Origin: Olavius algarvensis associated proteobacterium Delta 3
Lineage (GTDB): Bacteria > Desulfobacterota > Desulfobacteria > Desulfobacterales > CAFBRK01
NCBI GenBank assembly: GCA_903231505.1
Contig: CAFBRK010000216.1
Coordinates: 1 to 64,000 of the forward strand
Direction of reading: 5' to 3'
Length of the DNA stretch: 64,000 bases
Part shown: positions 17,329-28,628 of the stretch, one piece after another
How the letters are laid out: each line of letters starts with the position of its first letter
How positions within the stretch are numbered: the first letter of the stretch is position 1
The notes under the pieces: model-generated
Told to the model about the DNA's origin: nothing
What the model saw: the letters and a program-made list of their open reading frames with translations, nothing else
The model's database searches: none
Position numbers and translations under genes: made by a program

Positions 17329-19608
17329 CTAAACCCGTCGGTCTCTGACGTCCACGCCCATCTGGATCAATTGCTCACGGATAGCGTCGGCGCGCGCCCA
17401 GTTTTTTTCCTGCCGGGCATTGTCACGTTCAGTCAGAAGTTGCCGGACTTCCGGCGACAGGTAAAAATCCCCAAAATCGAAAATGTTCAACACCGTGTCG
17501 ATACCGCGAAAGGCATCGATGAGCCGTTCAGCCGCCTCCCGATCGATACGGCCGTCCTGAAGCAGGCTGTTGATGTGCCGAACGGAGTTGAAGACCGCGG
17601 CCATAGCCTCGGCAATATTGAGATCATCATCCATCGCGGTGGTGAATCCCTGCTTTAAATCGTAAATAAGCTGATCCAGTTCCGCGTAGGGACGATGATG
17701 GTCAACCGCGTTAAGCGAGCGGAGACAGGTATCGAGGCGCTTGAGGGCTCGTCCGGCATCGATCATCCGTTCTTTGGAAAAAAAGATGGACTTTCGGTAA
17801 TGGGTGCCCATCAGCCAGTAGCGGATTTCCCGATGGGTGTATCCCATGGCGGTCACATCCGACAACGATATCCGGGCTTTCTGGCGATCCGCGGTTTTTG
17901 AATCTTCATGGGCCGGATCGCAGTGCACCCAGTAACGCGCCAGAGGCTCTCCATTCAGCGCCGCAGCGATGGCAATTTCATTTTCGTGGTGCGGAAATGT
18001 ATGTTCCCGCCCTCCGGTGTGAATATCAAAACAGTTGCCCAAGTGCTTCATGGACATCGCCACGCATTGAAGGTGCCACGAAGGACGAACATTTCCCCAT
18101 TCGGTTTTTACGAAAATACCCCGTTTTAGCTCCGACAGCCGACAACGTTTAAACAGAGTGAAGTCCCGGGGGTTGTCCTTCTCATAGTCGTCCAGATCCA
18201 CCGTCGCACCGAGCTTGATTTTGTCCAGATCGATGCCGGAGAGCTTACCGTAATCGTTGAATCGGGATATGTTGAAATACAGCGACCGAAGCTTTTCGTA
18301 GGCAAATCCCCGTTTCACCAGCCGTTCGCCCATCGCGATCATGTCGTCAATGTGTTCGCTGGCCCGGGGATACACATTAGCGGGCAACAGCCCAAGTCCC
18401 GCCACATCCGAGTGAAATTCATCGATGTGGCGCTGTGTAAAGGCTTCCAGCGCCATCCCGGCCCGTTCGGATCCGGCGATGGTCTTGTCATCCAGGTCGG
18501 TGATGTTCATCACATGGATCGTTTTGTGGCCGCGGAATTGCAAATACCGCACCAGCAGGTCGGCAAACACAAAACGGCGGCATTCTCCGAGATTGATCCG
18601 GGCGTGGGCGGTCGGGCCACATGAATACACGGTGGCTTTGCCGACATCGATCGGTTCGAAGGGTTCCTTTGAACGGCTCAGGGTATTGTAGAGTTTAAGC
18701 GGAGTGATATGATGACGCGTCTCAAAAAGGGGGGTACTCAGGTATCGTTCCCCGCTGTCGGGTAAAATCGCGACGATCACACCCTGGTCGAGACCTTCGG
18801 CTTCTTTGCAGGCGATTGCCATGGCGGCGCCGCTGCTCATCCCGACAAACAACCCCTCCTCCCTGGCGAGGCGACGTGTCATCTGAAACGCCTCGTCATC
18901 TTCCACATGAACCTTCCGGTCTAGCCTTTTTTTATCAAAAATTTCAGGAGGATAAGATTCTTTTACATTTTTTAGCCCCTGAATCTTGTGTCCCAGATAA
19001 GGTTCGACACCCACGATTTGAATGTTCCGGTTATACTCTTTTAGCCGTCGCGCCATCCCCATCAGGGTTCCTGAAGTGCCGAGGGTGGCCACCAGGGTGG
19101 TAATGCGGCCTCCGGTTTGTTCCCAAACTTCCTCTGCAGTGCCGTGATAATGGGCTTTCCAGTTGGCCTCGTTGTTGAACTGATCGGCCATGAAATAACG
19201 ATCCGGATCTTCCCGGACCAACCGGTATACTTCCTCGATCGCGCCATCGGTACTCAGATGGCCCGGTGTCAGAAGTATTTCAGCACCCCGGGCCTCTAGA
19301 ATTTTTTGCCGTTCAATGCTGACCGATTCGGACATGGCAAGCAGCAGTCGGTAGCCTTTGACCGCACAAACCACCGCCAGACCAATGCCGGTATTCCCGC
19401 TGGTGGCTTCAATGACAGTTTTGTCCGGCGTCAATGCGCCCCTGGCTTCCCCGTCTTCCACCATGTACAGTGCGGCCCTGTCCTTGATGGAGCCGCCCGG
19501 ATTGAAGTACTCCAATTTGGCCAGAACCTGAACGTTCGGATTGGGATTTACCCGTCGGATTTCCACAAGGGGTGTGTTGCCGATGGTGTCGATGAGTGAA
19601 TAGCTCAT
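17329..19608 (-). CDS. Cysteine synthase fused to a degenerate cysteinyl-tRNA synthetase-like module
   Basis: This 759-residue protein joins two enzymes of cysteine metabolism. Residues 1-298 form a PLP-dependent cysteine synthase (CysK/CBS fold) with PLP lysine K42 in GGSIKDR, SGNTG at 70-74, the phosphate loop GTSGT at 177-181 and SSGAA at 258-262; it looks active. Residues 303-759 align collinearly with cysteinyl-tRNA synthetase, ending with the family's KNWARADAIREQL helix. The zinc ligands are kept (C330, C515, H540, E544), as is TFPHHENEIA. However, the HIGH position reads NLGE (339-342) and the KMSKS position reads TADRQ (572-576), with no change of spacing. Aminoacylation by this module is therefore unlikely; it may bind tRNA, cysteine or zinc, or channel product. 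A true CysRS must be encoded elsewhere. It lies 33 bp after tmk. Confidence 0.93.
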   Translation of the reverse strand: MSYSLIDTIGNTPLVEIRRVNPNPNVQVLAKLEYFNPGGSIKDRAALYMVEDGEARGALTPDKTVIEATSGNTGIGLAVVCAVKGYRLLLAMSESVSIERQKILEARGAEILLTPGHLSTDGAIEEVYRLVREDPDRYFMADQFNNEANWKAHYHGTAEEVWEQTGGRITTLVATLGTSGTLMGMARRLKEYNRNIQIVGVEPYLGHKIQGLKNVKESYPPEIFDKKRLDRKVHVEDDEAFQMTRRLAREEGLFVGMSSGAAMAIACKEAEGLDQGVIVAILPDSGERYLSTPLFETRHHITPLKLYNTLSRSKEPFEPIDVGKATVYSCGPTAHARINLGECRRFVFADLLVRYLQFRGHKTIHVMNITDLDDKTIAGSERAGMALEAFTQRHIDEFHSDVAGLGLLPANVYPRASEHIDDMIAMGERLVKRGFAYEKLRSLYFNISRFNDYGKLSGIDLDKIKLGATVDLDDYEKDNPRDFTLFKRCRLSELKRGIFVKTEWGNVRPSWHLQCVAMSMKHLGNCFDIHTGGREHTFPHHENEIAIAAALNGEPLARYWVHCDPAHEDSKTADRQKARISLSDVTAMGYTHREIRYWLMGTHYRKSIFFSKERMIDAGRALKRLDTCLRSLNAVDHHRPYAELDQLIYDLKQGFTTAMDDDLNIAEAMAAVFNSVRHINSLLQDGRIDREAAERLIDAFRGIDTVLNIFDFGDFYLSPEVRQLLTERDNARQEKNWARADAIREQLIQMGVDVRDRRV

Positions 19609-19641
19609 GGCTGAATTTCCGTTATCACCTCACGGGGCCTG

Positions 19642-20277
19642 TTATTCCGCCAGCTTACCGGACAGGATGGAAAGGATCCGGGCACGGACCTTTGCTCTGC
19701 TTTGCGATGCGTCGATGATCTGAAAACGATCGGGGTCTTTCTGGGCCCTGTCCAGATAGCCTTCCCGGACTTTTCTGTGGAAGCGGAGGTCCTCCTCTTC
19801 AAACCGGCTCTCTTCACTTTCCCGCTCCCCGTTGACGATGCCCTTCCAGGCGCGAGCAAGGCCGACCTCAGGATCGAGATCCAGAAGCAGTGTCACATCC
19901 GGAAGCAAATTATTAAATAGAATCCCGTGAAGCTGTTCAATCAAATCCACGTCCAGCCCCCGGGCGTATCCCTGATAGACCACGGTGGCGTCAAAAAACC
20001 GATCCGATACAACAACCCGATCCTGGGACAGGGCGGGGCGGACCAAGGCTTCCAGATGCTCGGCCCGGTCCGCAAAATAGAGCAGCAGTTCGGCTAACGG
20101 CGCCAGACCGGATGTCTGCGGATCCAGCAGAATGGATCGAATCTTTTCTCCGCTTCGGGTGCCGCCCGGTTCCCGGGTGACCGTGTAAGCAATCCCCCGG
20201 CCCTGCAGAAAATCTTCGATATAACCGATCTGGGTGGTTTTGCCGCAGCCTTCAATGCCTTCCAATGTGATGAACAC
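19642..20277 (-). CDS. tmk: Thymidylate kinase
   Basis: This 211-residue dTMP kinase makes dTDP for DNA synthesis and indirectly for dTDP-sugars. The P-loop is EGIEGCGKTTQ, the DR(E)P-type thymidine motif is TREPGGTRSGEKIR, DRFFDATVVYQGYARGLD follows, and the LID region carries basic residues. Length is normal. It is the first gene of the leftward tmk - CysK/CysRS-like pair. The upstream 320 bp is repeat-rich and separates it from the next operon. Confidence 0.96.
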   Translation of the reverse strand: MFITLEGIEGCGKTTQIGYIEDFLQGRGIAYTVTREPGGTRSGEKIRSILLDPQTSGLAPLAELLLYFADRAEHLEALVRPALSQDRVVVSDRFFDATVVYQGYARGLDVDLIEQLHGILFNNLLPDVTLLLDLDPEVGLARAWKGIVNGERESEESRFEEEDLRFHRKVREGYLDRAQKDPDRFQIIDASQSRAKVRARILSILSGKLAE

Positions 20278-20600
20278 TTCTGTTTGCCTGTTTGCCAGTT
20301 TAGCCGGTTGTCCAGTTCAACCTGTTGCAGCGGTCGGCCAGTAGCAATACTACTTTACCACGAAGCGCACGAAGAACACGAAGAAGCATATCGGTTTACC
20401 CATTTCTTCGTGACCTTCGCGTTCTTGGTGATTGTATAAGCTGGTTTGCCGGGTTGCCGGTGCGCCCTCGGCACACGGCATTTTTGGTTGTTATCCCTAC
20501 TCTTTCAGCTTTCAGCTTTTAACTTTCAACTCATGCACTATCCAGCATCCAGCATCCAGCCCGCCGGAGGCGGGTAAACCTCAGGTGGGCGGGCAAGCAT
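20278..20600. other. Repeat-rich intergenic region
   Basis: It contains an imperfect inverted repeat built from CACGAAG-type units (about 20352-20383 against 20404-20432), then short direct repeats TTTCAGC (20506-20520) and ATCCAGC in three tandem copies (20543-20563), and a GCCGGAGGCGGG palindrome-like stretch. No gene is visible. These are typical of dispersed intergenic repeat families. Confidence 0.6.
20352..20432. repeat. Imperfect inverted repeat of CACGAAG units
   Basis: The left arm is ACCACGAAGCGCACGAAGAA continuing CACGAAGAA. The right arm is TTCTTCGTGACCTTCGCG continuing TTCTTGGTGAT. About two thirds of positions pair. It could fold into a long hairpin in RNA or be a decayed mobile-repeat unit. 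Confidence 0.5.
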
Positions 20601-21560
20601 CTACCGATCGTCGTCGGTCTTGCCTTTGTAAAAATGCCTCCCGAGCACCCGATGGTAGGCCGTCCATGCTTCCCCGGGGTCCTGGGTTGCCATGAATTCT
20701 CGAACACCGTTTACTTTGGAGTCAATTTCGTCAATGTAGTGAAGCAAAAGGGCTTCGATGGTTTTCGGCGGTTCCGGGGAACCGAACTCCAGAGCCCCAT
20801 GGTGGCTGATGACCAAATGTTTGAGAAGAACGGCCAGCTCCTCCGGAAAGCCATCGATGTCCGCCAGTTTTTCGTCGATCATCTTCAATCCGATAACGAT
20901 GTGTCCGACCAGTCGACCTTCGTCGGAGTAGTCGATGTTGGTGTGATAATCGAATTCCCGAACCTTTCCGATGTCATGAAGGATGGCTCCTGCCAGCAGC
21001 AGGTCTCGGTTGATGCCGCTGTAATGGTGGGCCATGTTATCGGCCAGAACGGCCATGGACAGGCAGTGTTCCAGAAGCCCACCCACGTAGGCATGGTGCA
21101 TCATTTTAGCGGCAGGCGCCCGCTTAAAGGCGCTTACGAAATCCCTGTCGTCCCAGAACGCCCGGAGAAGGGCTTGAATCGATGGATCTTCAAGCCCATC
21201 GGTCATCTGAACCAGCCGTTCAAACAGGTGATCCACGTCATGTCGTGTTACCGGTAGAAAATCTCCGGGATCGACACTCTCCGGGGAACATTTTGCCATG
21301 GATCGGACGGTCGCCTGAAGATTGCCGCGATATTCTGTGACGCGTGCGGTCACCTGCACAAAGTCTCCGGAATCTGCCGCCGTCGCAATCCTCTCGACAT
21401 CGTCCCAGACCACACCGCCGATGGATCCCGTCTTGTCCGCCAGGGCCACCGTCAAATAGCTGTCACCATCTTTCTTTTGGGCCAGATTTTTTTCTGCCAG
21501 GACAAAGACATCATCGACCGCATCGCCCGGTTTCATATCGCTCACATACTGGTGTTTCAT
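20601..21560 (-). CDS. OB-fold/HD-domain nuclease, YhaM family
   Basis: This 319-residue protein has the YhaM 3'-5' exonuclease layout. An N-terminal OB-fold (about 15-100, with SYLTVALADKTGSIGGVVWD) binds single-stranded nucleic acid, followed by an HD domain (about 155-285) with HHAYVGGLLEH, the metal pair in AILHDIGK, and HLVISHHG. The family degrades RNA or DNA from the 3' end using manganese-type metals. The gene starts 3 bp after the giant GlmS-like gene stops, so the two share a transcript and probably coupled translation. Confidence 0.9.
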   Translation of the reverse strand: MKHQYVSDMKPGDAVDDVFVLAEKNLAQKKDGDSYLTVALADKTGSIGGVVWDDVERIATAADSGDFVQVTARVTEYRGNLQATVRSMAKCSPESVDPGDFLPVTRHDVDHLFERLVQMTDGLEDPSIQALLRAFWDDRDFVSAFKRAPAAKMMHHAYVGGLLEHCLSMAVLADNMAHHYSGINRDLLLAGAILHDIGKVREFDYHTNIDYSDEGRLVGHIVIGLKMIDEKLADIDGFPEELAVLLKHLVISHHGALEFGSPEPPKTIEALLLHYIDEIDSKVNGVREFMATQDPGEAWTAYHRVLGRHFYKGKTDDDR

Positions 21561-21563
21561 AGG

Positions 21564-24500
21564 CTATCCATTCCGTTTCGTGCCATTGACACTGGAACAG
21601 ATAAACTCGGCAATCTTCTCAGCCGATCGCCCAAACAGCTCTTCCAGCGGCAATAGCTCCAGATGAGAATCCTCCCAGGGGATACTGTTCTCATGAACGA
21701 GGTTCTGGATATGTTCGTATTTACCACCCAGGGCCTTCACTTTTGCCGTCAGCGGGACCTCCGACCGGAAACCGATATTGAGCAGCAACAGATACTCGAT
21801 GATATTGGGCCGGTCCGGCGATGTTGAAATAGCGGGAATAACCAGGATGCTGCGATTGTCCTTTCGCCCCTTTCCAATGTACACATTGCCCTGACGCACA
21901 ATAATCCGCTTGGTTCCCTTCAATCGGCGGTCGGTTTCCACCCGTGACGGGATGGGCTCCAGGACGCCGGATTTTTGGAGTACGTCAATGGTCGTCCCGT
22001 CGGTCAGATCGCCGAGTAGATTCAGGCCGTCGATACGGTAAAGAATCGAACCTTTTATGTTGCTGACGATCGACTGGAGGTTTTTGAGCACCAAGACATT
22101 CCGGTTGATCAGCTGCGACACGCTGATACCGTGAGCGTCAAGGGATTCGAAGAGAACCCCTTCGACCTTCTCTTCGAGGCGGCTGGTACCCACCGTGACC
22201 GTTTTGGCCTGGTGTTTGATCGCGTCCACCGGACGCGCCAGGCAGTTGATCGCTTCCCCCAGGCACTGGAACAGCCGGTCGAGCATGTTTCGGGCGGTTC
22301 CTTTAACTCTGAAATCGATTTCAAAATCCGAAACCGGCAACCGCCCGGCCAGGTACTTTAACAAAAGGGTCAGATCCGATGCGATTTCCACACCCATCAT
22401 TCCGGGCAGCTGTTTCTCGGACTTGACCTTCCGGAATTCGTTGTAGAATCGGGCGATGGATTCCCGAAATGTCTTTTCCAGCACGATCTCGAAAACATCC
22501 AGCCCATTGCGAGCAAACCGGGCCACCGCAGCCTGGATCTGCTGCCGATGCCGATACAGGAAACCGGAGGCGTCGTTGATGGACAGCGCCGCATAGTATC
22601 CCCAGATGTGGCCGACCAAGGTGTTGAGGATAGGGGCCAAGTGCTCACGGACCACCGGTATGTAAAAGATGTCTTCGGCATACGGCTCGAATCGCAAATC
22701 GCCGTCATCGGCAATAACCACCGGCAGTGCCTTGTGGGCCCGGAATATGGCCGTGTCTTTTACGATATCGCCGATAACCGTGCCGCGGGTCCCGGCGGCA
22801 CAGACGATGATCAACGGCTCGGAAGATAAATCGATGTGTTTTTTGTCCTCAACGAAATCCGAGGAAATCGTCTTGTAACACAGCTCGCTGAGCTTGATCC
22901 GGATTTCATCGGCTGCGGCTTTGTTGGGGCCGCTGCCCACCGCCGCCCAGTATGTGCGCTGAACCGCCAGTCGCCTGGCACTGGCGGCAATTTGTTCCCG
23001 AATGCCGAGAATCGAGCGCATGTGGTTCGGAATCGCCAGCAGCCGCTGGATTTCCTCGGCGATGAAGGTGCGCGTGCGACGCTCCTTGAGTTGGGCAACA
23101 AACAGACCCAATATCGCGCCGGCGATGATTTGCGAGTAAAAGGCCTTGGTGGAGGCCACCGACATTTCAATGTCCCTCCCGCTGCTGGTATACAGTGTGC
23201 CGTCCACCTTGAAGGTCAGGTCGGAATCCCTCCGGTTGACAATCGCCAGGGTGCGGGCGCCTCGCTCACGAACCATATCCACGGCCCTGTTGGTGTCGGT
23301 GGTGGTGCCGGATTGACTGATCGCAACGACCAGGGCGTCGGCCATGTCTCCGGCTCCGGCCTGTCCGAGCCGGAATCCGGACAATTCGGAGGCTTTCATG
23401 GCACTGATGTGCAGCGTCGGATCAGCCAGGTAGAAGTTCAGGATGTCGGCACAGGCCAGGGCCGCCACGCCGGCCGTACCCTGTCCGATAAAGAAAATGC
23501 GGCGAATGCGGTCTCCGACCACATCCTTCCGCAACGACGCCGGAAATACGGCCGTGTCGAGGCGAATCTCCGTGTGGGGAGTATCCCCTCCGCTGATTTT
23601 CCACCGATTCAGCAAGGTCCGTTCGACAGATTGCGGGGCTTCGGAAATCTCTTTCAGAAAATAGTGGGGATATTCCTGGCGATCGATATCACGGGAGGTA
23701 ATTTCGGTCTGCTTGACCTGTTCGGCGGTCAGCCGCAGCGGGGTCCCGTCATAGTAGCTGGCAGTGATCCCTTCCGGTGTCACCTCGGCCTCCTGATCGA
23801 GAATGAGAATCTGGCCCTGGGTCTGCCCCGCCACACCCTCGATCACGGCCTCACCGTCCATTTTAATGAATCGGGACGTCTCTTCGACAAAACCGTAAAC
23901 CTCGGAGGTGGCCATGAAATGATCCTCGGACAGGCCGACGAAAATGGTTTGGCCGCTGCCCTTCTGGGCGAGGTACAGTTTTCCCGGCGCCAGGTCTGTA
24001 TGCATGCTGATGGCATGGGAGCCCTCGAAGTCATTGACGGCGCAGCGGAACGCCTCTGCCACGGACTCCCCCTGCCGGAGGTATTTTTCGATCTGAAGGG
24101 GAATCAGTTTGGTGTCCGTGGTGATATCCTGGTGCAGCAAGACACCCTCGTTTTCGAGAGCCTTTCTGAGTTCCAGGTAATTGTCGATGTCACCGTTCAG
24201 GCAGACATGGATAATCGCGTCCTGTCTGGGCCCGTTGCCGACGGTGTCGTTGTCGACAGGGTGGCAGTTGGCTTCGCTGATGGCGCCGACGGAGGCCCAT
24301 CGGGTATGGGATAGAATGGTGGCATGCTGACGGGGAATGGTCAGGAGCCGATGCAGGATCGCATCCTGCCGGATCTGCTCTCGCAAAAAGCGGGGATTGT
24401 CTCCGAGACTGCCGATCTCGGCGGCCACCTTGTAGGCCATGGCCACGGAGTGGCGGACAGCTCCGTCTGCTTCAATTTTCCGGATACCGATGCTGCCGTT

Positions 24501-25376
24501 GACCAACACATCCCGTTGCATCCGGTCCGCTAACGCCTCTTTCAGGTTTTCCTTATCGATCACCGCCATGAACCGCTTATACGCTGGATCGTCCAGAGCG
24601 ATCATCAGAGAAAGACCGGCTGAATCTCTGCCCCGGACCTCCAACCGTTCGATGCTGTTGAGGACGGTGTTCACCCGTTGTAAAAAGGTCCGGGCCTCCG
24701 GGTCTCCAGGAACTCCGGCAGCGCCCATCAAATGGTCGAGTTTAGCGATATTGCCGATAATTTCCGAGTGGATGCACCATTTGGCATCCTTTAACATGTC
24801 TATCCGTGAGGTAATCGTATCGACGGAACGGGCATCGAGGCGGCCGATATCCGCCGCCAGCAGGGATGCCTCGGTGTCACAGATATGCCGGATGCGTTCG
24901 GCAGCCTCGCGAAGAGCGAATTTACATGGGTCGCTCGAAAATATCTCTTGAAACTGCCGAACGCCCTTCAATTCCTTGATGGCGTGAAACAGGGTTTCAA
25001 GGGAGTTATTTCCGCCGAGATAGCCGTCCTCCAAATCGGGCCGACCATCCCCAAACTTCTCCAATCCGCTTTGCTCGAGTTGCTCCAGAAAAGCCTCGAT
25101 CGCCCCCAGGTCTACCCCTTCGGACGTCGCCTCCCTGCTTTTGACAGCAACCAGCCCCGCGAGACCGCAACACAACAATGCCTGGCGGCAAGGAAACAGC
25201 ACAATCGATCCATCCGGGACGGTGGCGGTGTGACGTCCGGCATACACGCTGTAACGTCCCAACCGACAGATTCTGGCGCCCGCTCCGACGGCCTGCCGCA
25301 CCAGACGGCCTATTGGCGGCAACGGCAACCGGCACCACCTTCTCCACCGGGGGTATTTTTCATCGACGTTGTTCAT
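21564..25376 (-). CDS. Giant GlmS-like glutaminase/double-SIS protein (1270 aa)
   Basis: The core is glucosamine-6-phosphate synthase-like but twice the usual length. Class II glutaminase motifs are scattered: CGLAG at 70-74 (the catalytic Cys position), RGRDSAG at 248-254, HTRWASVG at 357-364, H372, NG at 394-395 and D421. A helical insert of about 170 residues separates the first two. SIS domain 1 (about 620-760) has SQSGTTTDT and VASTKAF. SIS domain 2 (about 800-930) keeps KLSE (E831, the GlmS Glu488 position) and H847. AKTVTV at 1057-1062 matches the GlmS C-terminal tail lysine loop, yet about 115 extra residues precede it and 205 follow. The candidate nucleophile C70 is not N-terminal, so activity would need processing or a different start; the 69 upstream residues look like real protein. 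kdnB lies just upstream. Confidence 0.88.
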   Translation of the reverse strand: MNNVDEKYPRWRRWCRLPLPPIGRLVRQAVGAGARICRLGRYSVYAGRHTATVPDGSIVLFPCRQALLCCGLAGLVAVKSREATSEGVDLGAIEAFLEQLEQSGLEKFGDGRPDLEDGYLGGNNSLETLFHAIKELKGVRQFQEIFSSDPCKFALREAAERIRHICDTEASLLAADIGRLDARSVDTITSRIDMLKDAKWCIHSEIIGNIAKLDHLMGAAGVPGDPEARTFLQRVNTVLNSIERLEVRGRDSAGLSLMIALDDPAYKRFMAVIDKENLKEALADRMQRDVLVNGSIGIRKIEADGAVRHSVAMAYKVAAEIGSLGDNPRFLREQIRQDAILHRLLTIPRQHATILSHTRWASVGAISEANCHPVDNDTVGNGPRQDAIIHVCLNGDIDNYLELRKALENEGVLLHQDITTDTKLIPLQIEKYLRQGESVAEAFRCAVNDFEGSHAISMHTDLAPGKLYLAQKGSGQTIFVGLSEDHFMATSEVYGFVEETSRFIKMDGEAVIEGVAGQTQGQILILDQEAEVTPEGITASYYDGTPLRLTAEQVKQTEITSRDIDRQEYPHYFLKEISEAPQSVERTLLNRWKISGGDTPHTEIRLDTAVFPASLRKDVVGDRIRRIFFIGQGTAGVAALACADILNFYLADPTLHISAMKASELSGFRLGQAGAGDMADALVVAISQSGTTTDTNRAVDMVRERGARTLAIVNRRDSDLTFKVDGTLYTSSGRDIEMSVASTKAFYSQIIAGAILGLFVAQLKERRTRTFIAEEIQRLLAIPNHMRSILGIREQIAASARRLAVQRTYWAAVGSGPNKAAADEIRIKLSELCYKTISSDFVEDKKHIDLSSEPLIIVCAAGTRGTVIGDIVKDTAIFRAHKALPVVIADDGDLRFEPYAEDIFYIPVVREHLAPILNTLVGHIWGYYAALSINDASGFLYRHRQQIQAAVARFARNGLDVFEIVLEKTFRESIARFYNEFRKVKSEKQLPGMMGVEIASDLTLLLKYLAGRLPVSDFEIDFRVKGTARNMLDRLFQCLGEAINCLARPVDAIKHQAKTVTVGTSRLEEKVEGVLFESLDAHGISVSQLINRNVLVLKNLQSIVSNIKGSILYRIDGLNLLGDLTDGTTIDVLQKSGVLEPIPSRVETDRRLKGTKRIIVRQGNVYIGKGRKDNRSILVIPAISTSPDRPNIIEYLLLLNIGFRSEVPLTAKVKALGGKYEHIQNLVHENSIPWEDSHLELLPLEELFGRSAEKIAEFICSSVNGTKRNG

Positions 25377-25413
25377 ATCTCTCTGTCTTTTCCGTGTTCA
25401 AGGGTCGCTGCCC

Positions 25414-27748
<2,335 letters not shown>

Positions 27749-27869
27749 GGGGGACTCCTTTCCCAGATAGTCTTGAGCCTGTTGAGCCGTCGTGCATCGC
27801 GAAACAGATCTCCGGTGATGACGCTGTAGAACGGATGAGACGGCTTCAGACGAACGCAATAGAAGCGGG

Positions 27870-28566
27870 CTACCCGGACGGCGCGGTCGGTGCCTGACTC
27901 CGGGAGACCTCAACGGTGTTGAAATACTGCCGGATGGTCATGCGGGCATACTCGGCAGCCCGTGTTCCGATATATTTTTCATGGGCGACGACCACCGATA
28001 CGGCCAATTGACGCTGGCCATCCCGCTGCCGGGCAAAGCTGATCCGTACAGAGATTCTCGGACCTGCGGGTTTTATCATAGCCCACCATGGACACAATCC
28101 GGCCGGAAGAAGGATCCATGGACACAATGCCGATGTGTTTCGATGTGGATGGGTCCAGTTTTCCGAGGAGAAACCGCTGCAGGGTCATGTTCAAGCTGGT
28201 ATCGATGACCACCGGGCGGTCTTCTATCACCAGATCCAGGCGTTTTTCCTCCGAATTCAGCACGGTGCCGCTGTTTAGAACCGCCTGTATCGCACGCTTG
28301 TCGATACGCGGCACACTCTCGGCAGCTGACGGTTGCAGTGAGGCATCCGGTGGGTGGGGGAGTGGGACATCCGTGCCGAGCCGGCTGGATCCCCCAAGGA
28401 TCCAAATGAGCGCGGACACGGCAAGCGCCGCCGCCATAAAGAAACCAACATATTTACCCCGACGGCGACCGGCGCCGGTCTTTTTCAAGTGGGCCTGGTA
28501 ATCCCGCCAGCCGGTTCTGCCAGAATAGGGGTCAGGGTAATTACCCGATCCGGTTCCGATGCTCAT
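27870..28566 (-). pseudogene. Remnant of a penicillin-binding transpeptidase protein with central deletion
   Basis: The 5' part (28566 down to about 28025) encodes a cytoplasmic tail, one membrane anchor (GFFMAAALAVSALIWIL) and the beginning of a transpeptidase-type domain (HIGIVSMDPSSGRIVSMVGY, then CTDQLCPAA). At about 28015-28030 the frame shifts to one that reads like the C-terminal end of the same kind of protein (QLAVSVVVAHEKYIGTRA, then a terminal helix) and stops at 27870. The whole catalytic centre (SxxK, SxN, KTG) is missing between the halves. The simplest reading is an internal deletion that also broke the frame. The gene lies between kdnA and metG on the same strand. Confidence 0.7.
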
Positions 28567-28628
28567 AAGCCCTTGGCATGGTCCTATAGAATTAACCGTA
28601 GATGCGTGCTGTGCCTCTCCAGGGCGGC

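Noticed and set aside
17329-18700. Second half of the fusion as mycothiol ligase MshC
   Set aside because: MshC retains HIGH- and KMSKS-type motifs and occurs in Actinobacteria; here both motifs are lost and the fold is full-length CysRS.
20543-20563. Three tandem ATCCAGC units considered as a CRISPR or VNTR
   Set aside because: Unit is 7 bp with no spacers and no cas genes; only a short tandem run.
22836-24314. A 492-codon open frame on the plus strand inside the GlmS-like gene
   Set aside because: It is antisense to well-conserved SIS and glutaminase motifs and shows no protein family; a shadow frame of GC-rich coding DNA.
27870-28127. An independent small gene of 85 codons
   Set aside because: It reads as the displaced C-terminal end of the upstream truncated penicillin-binding protein and has no ribosome-binding site of its own.
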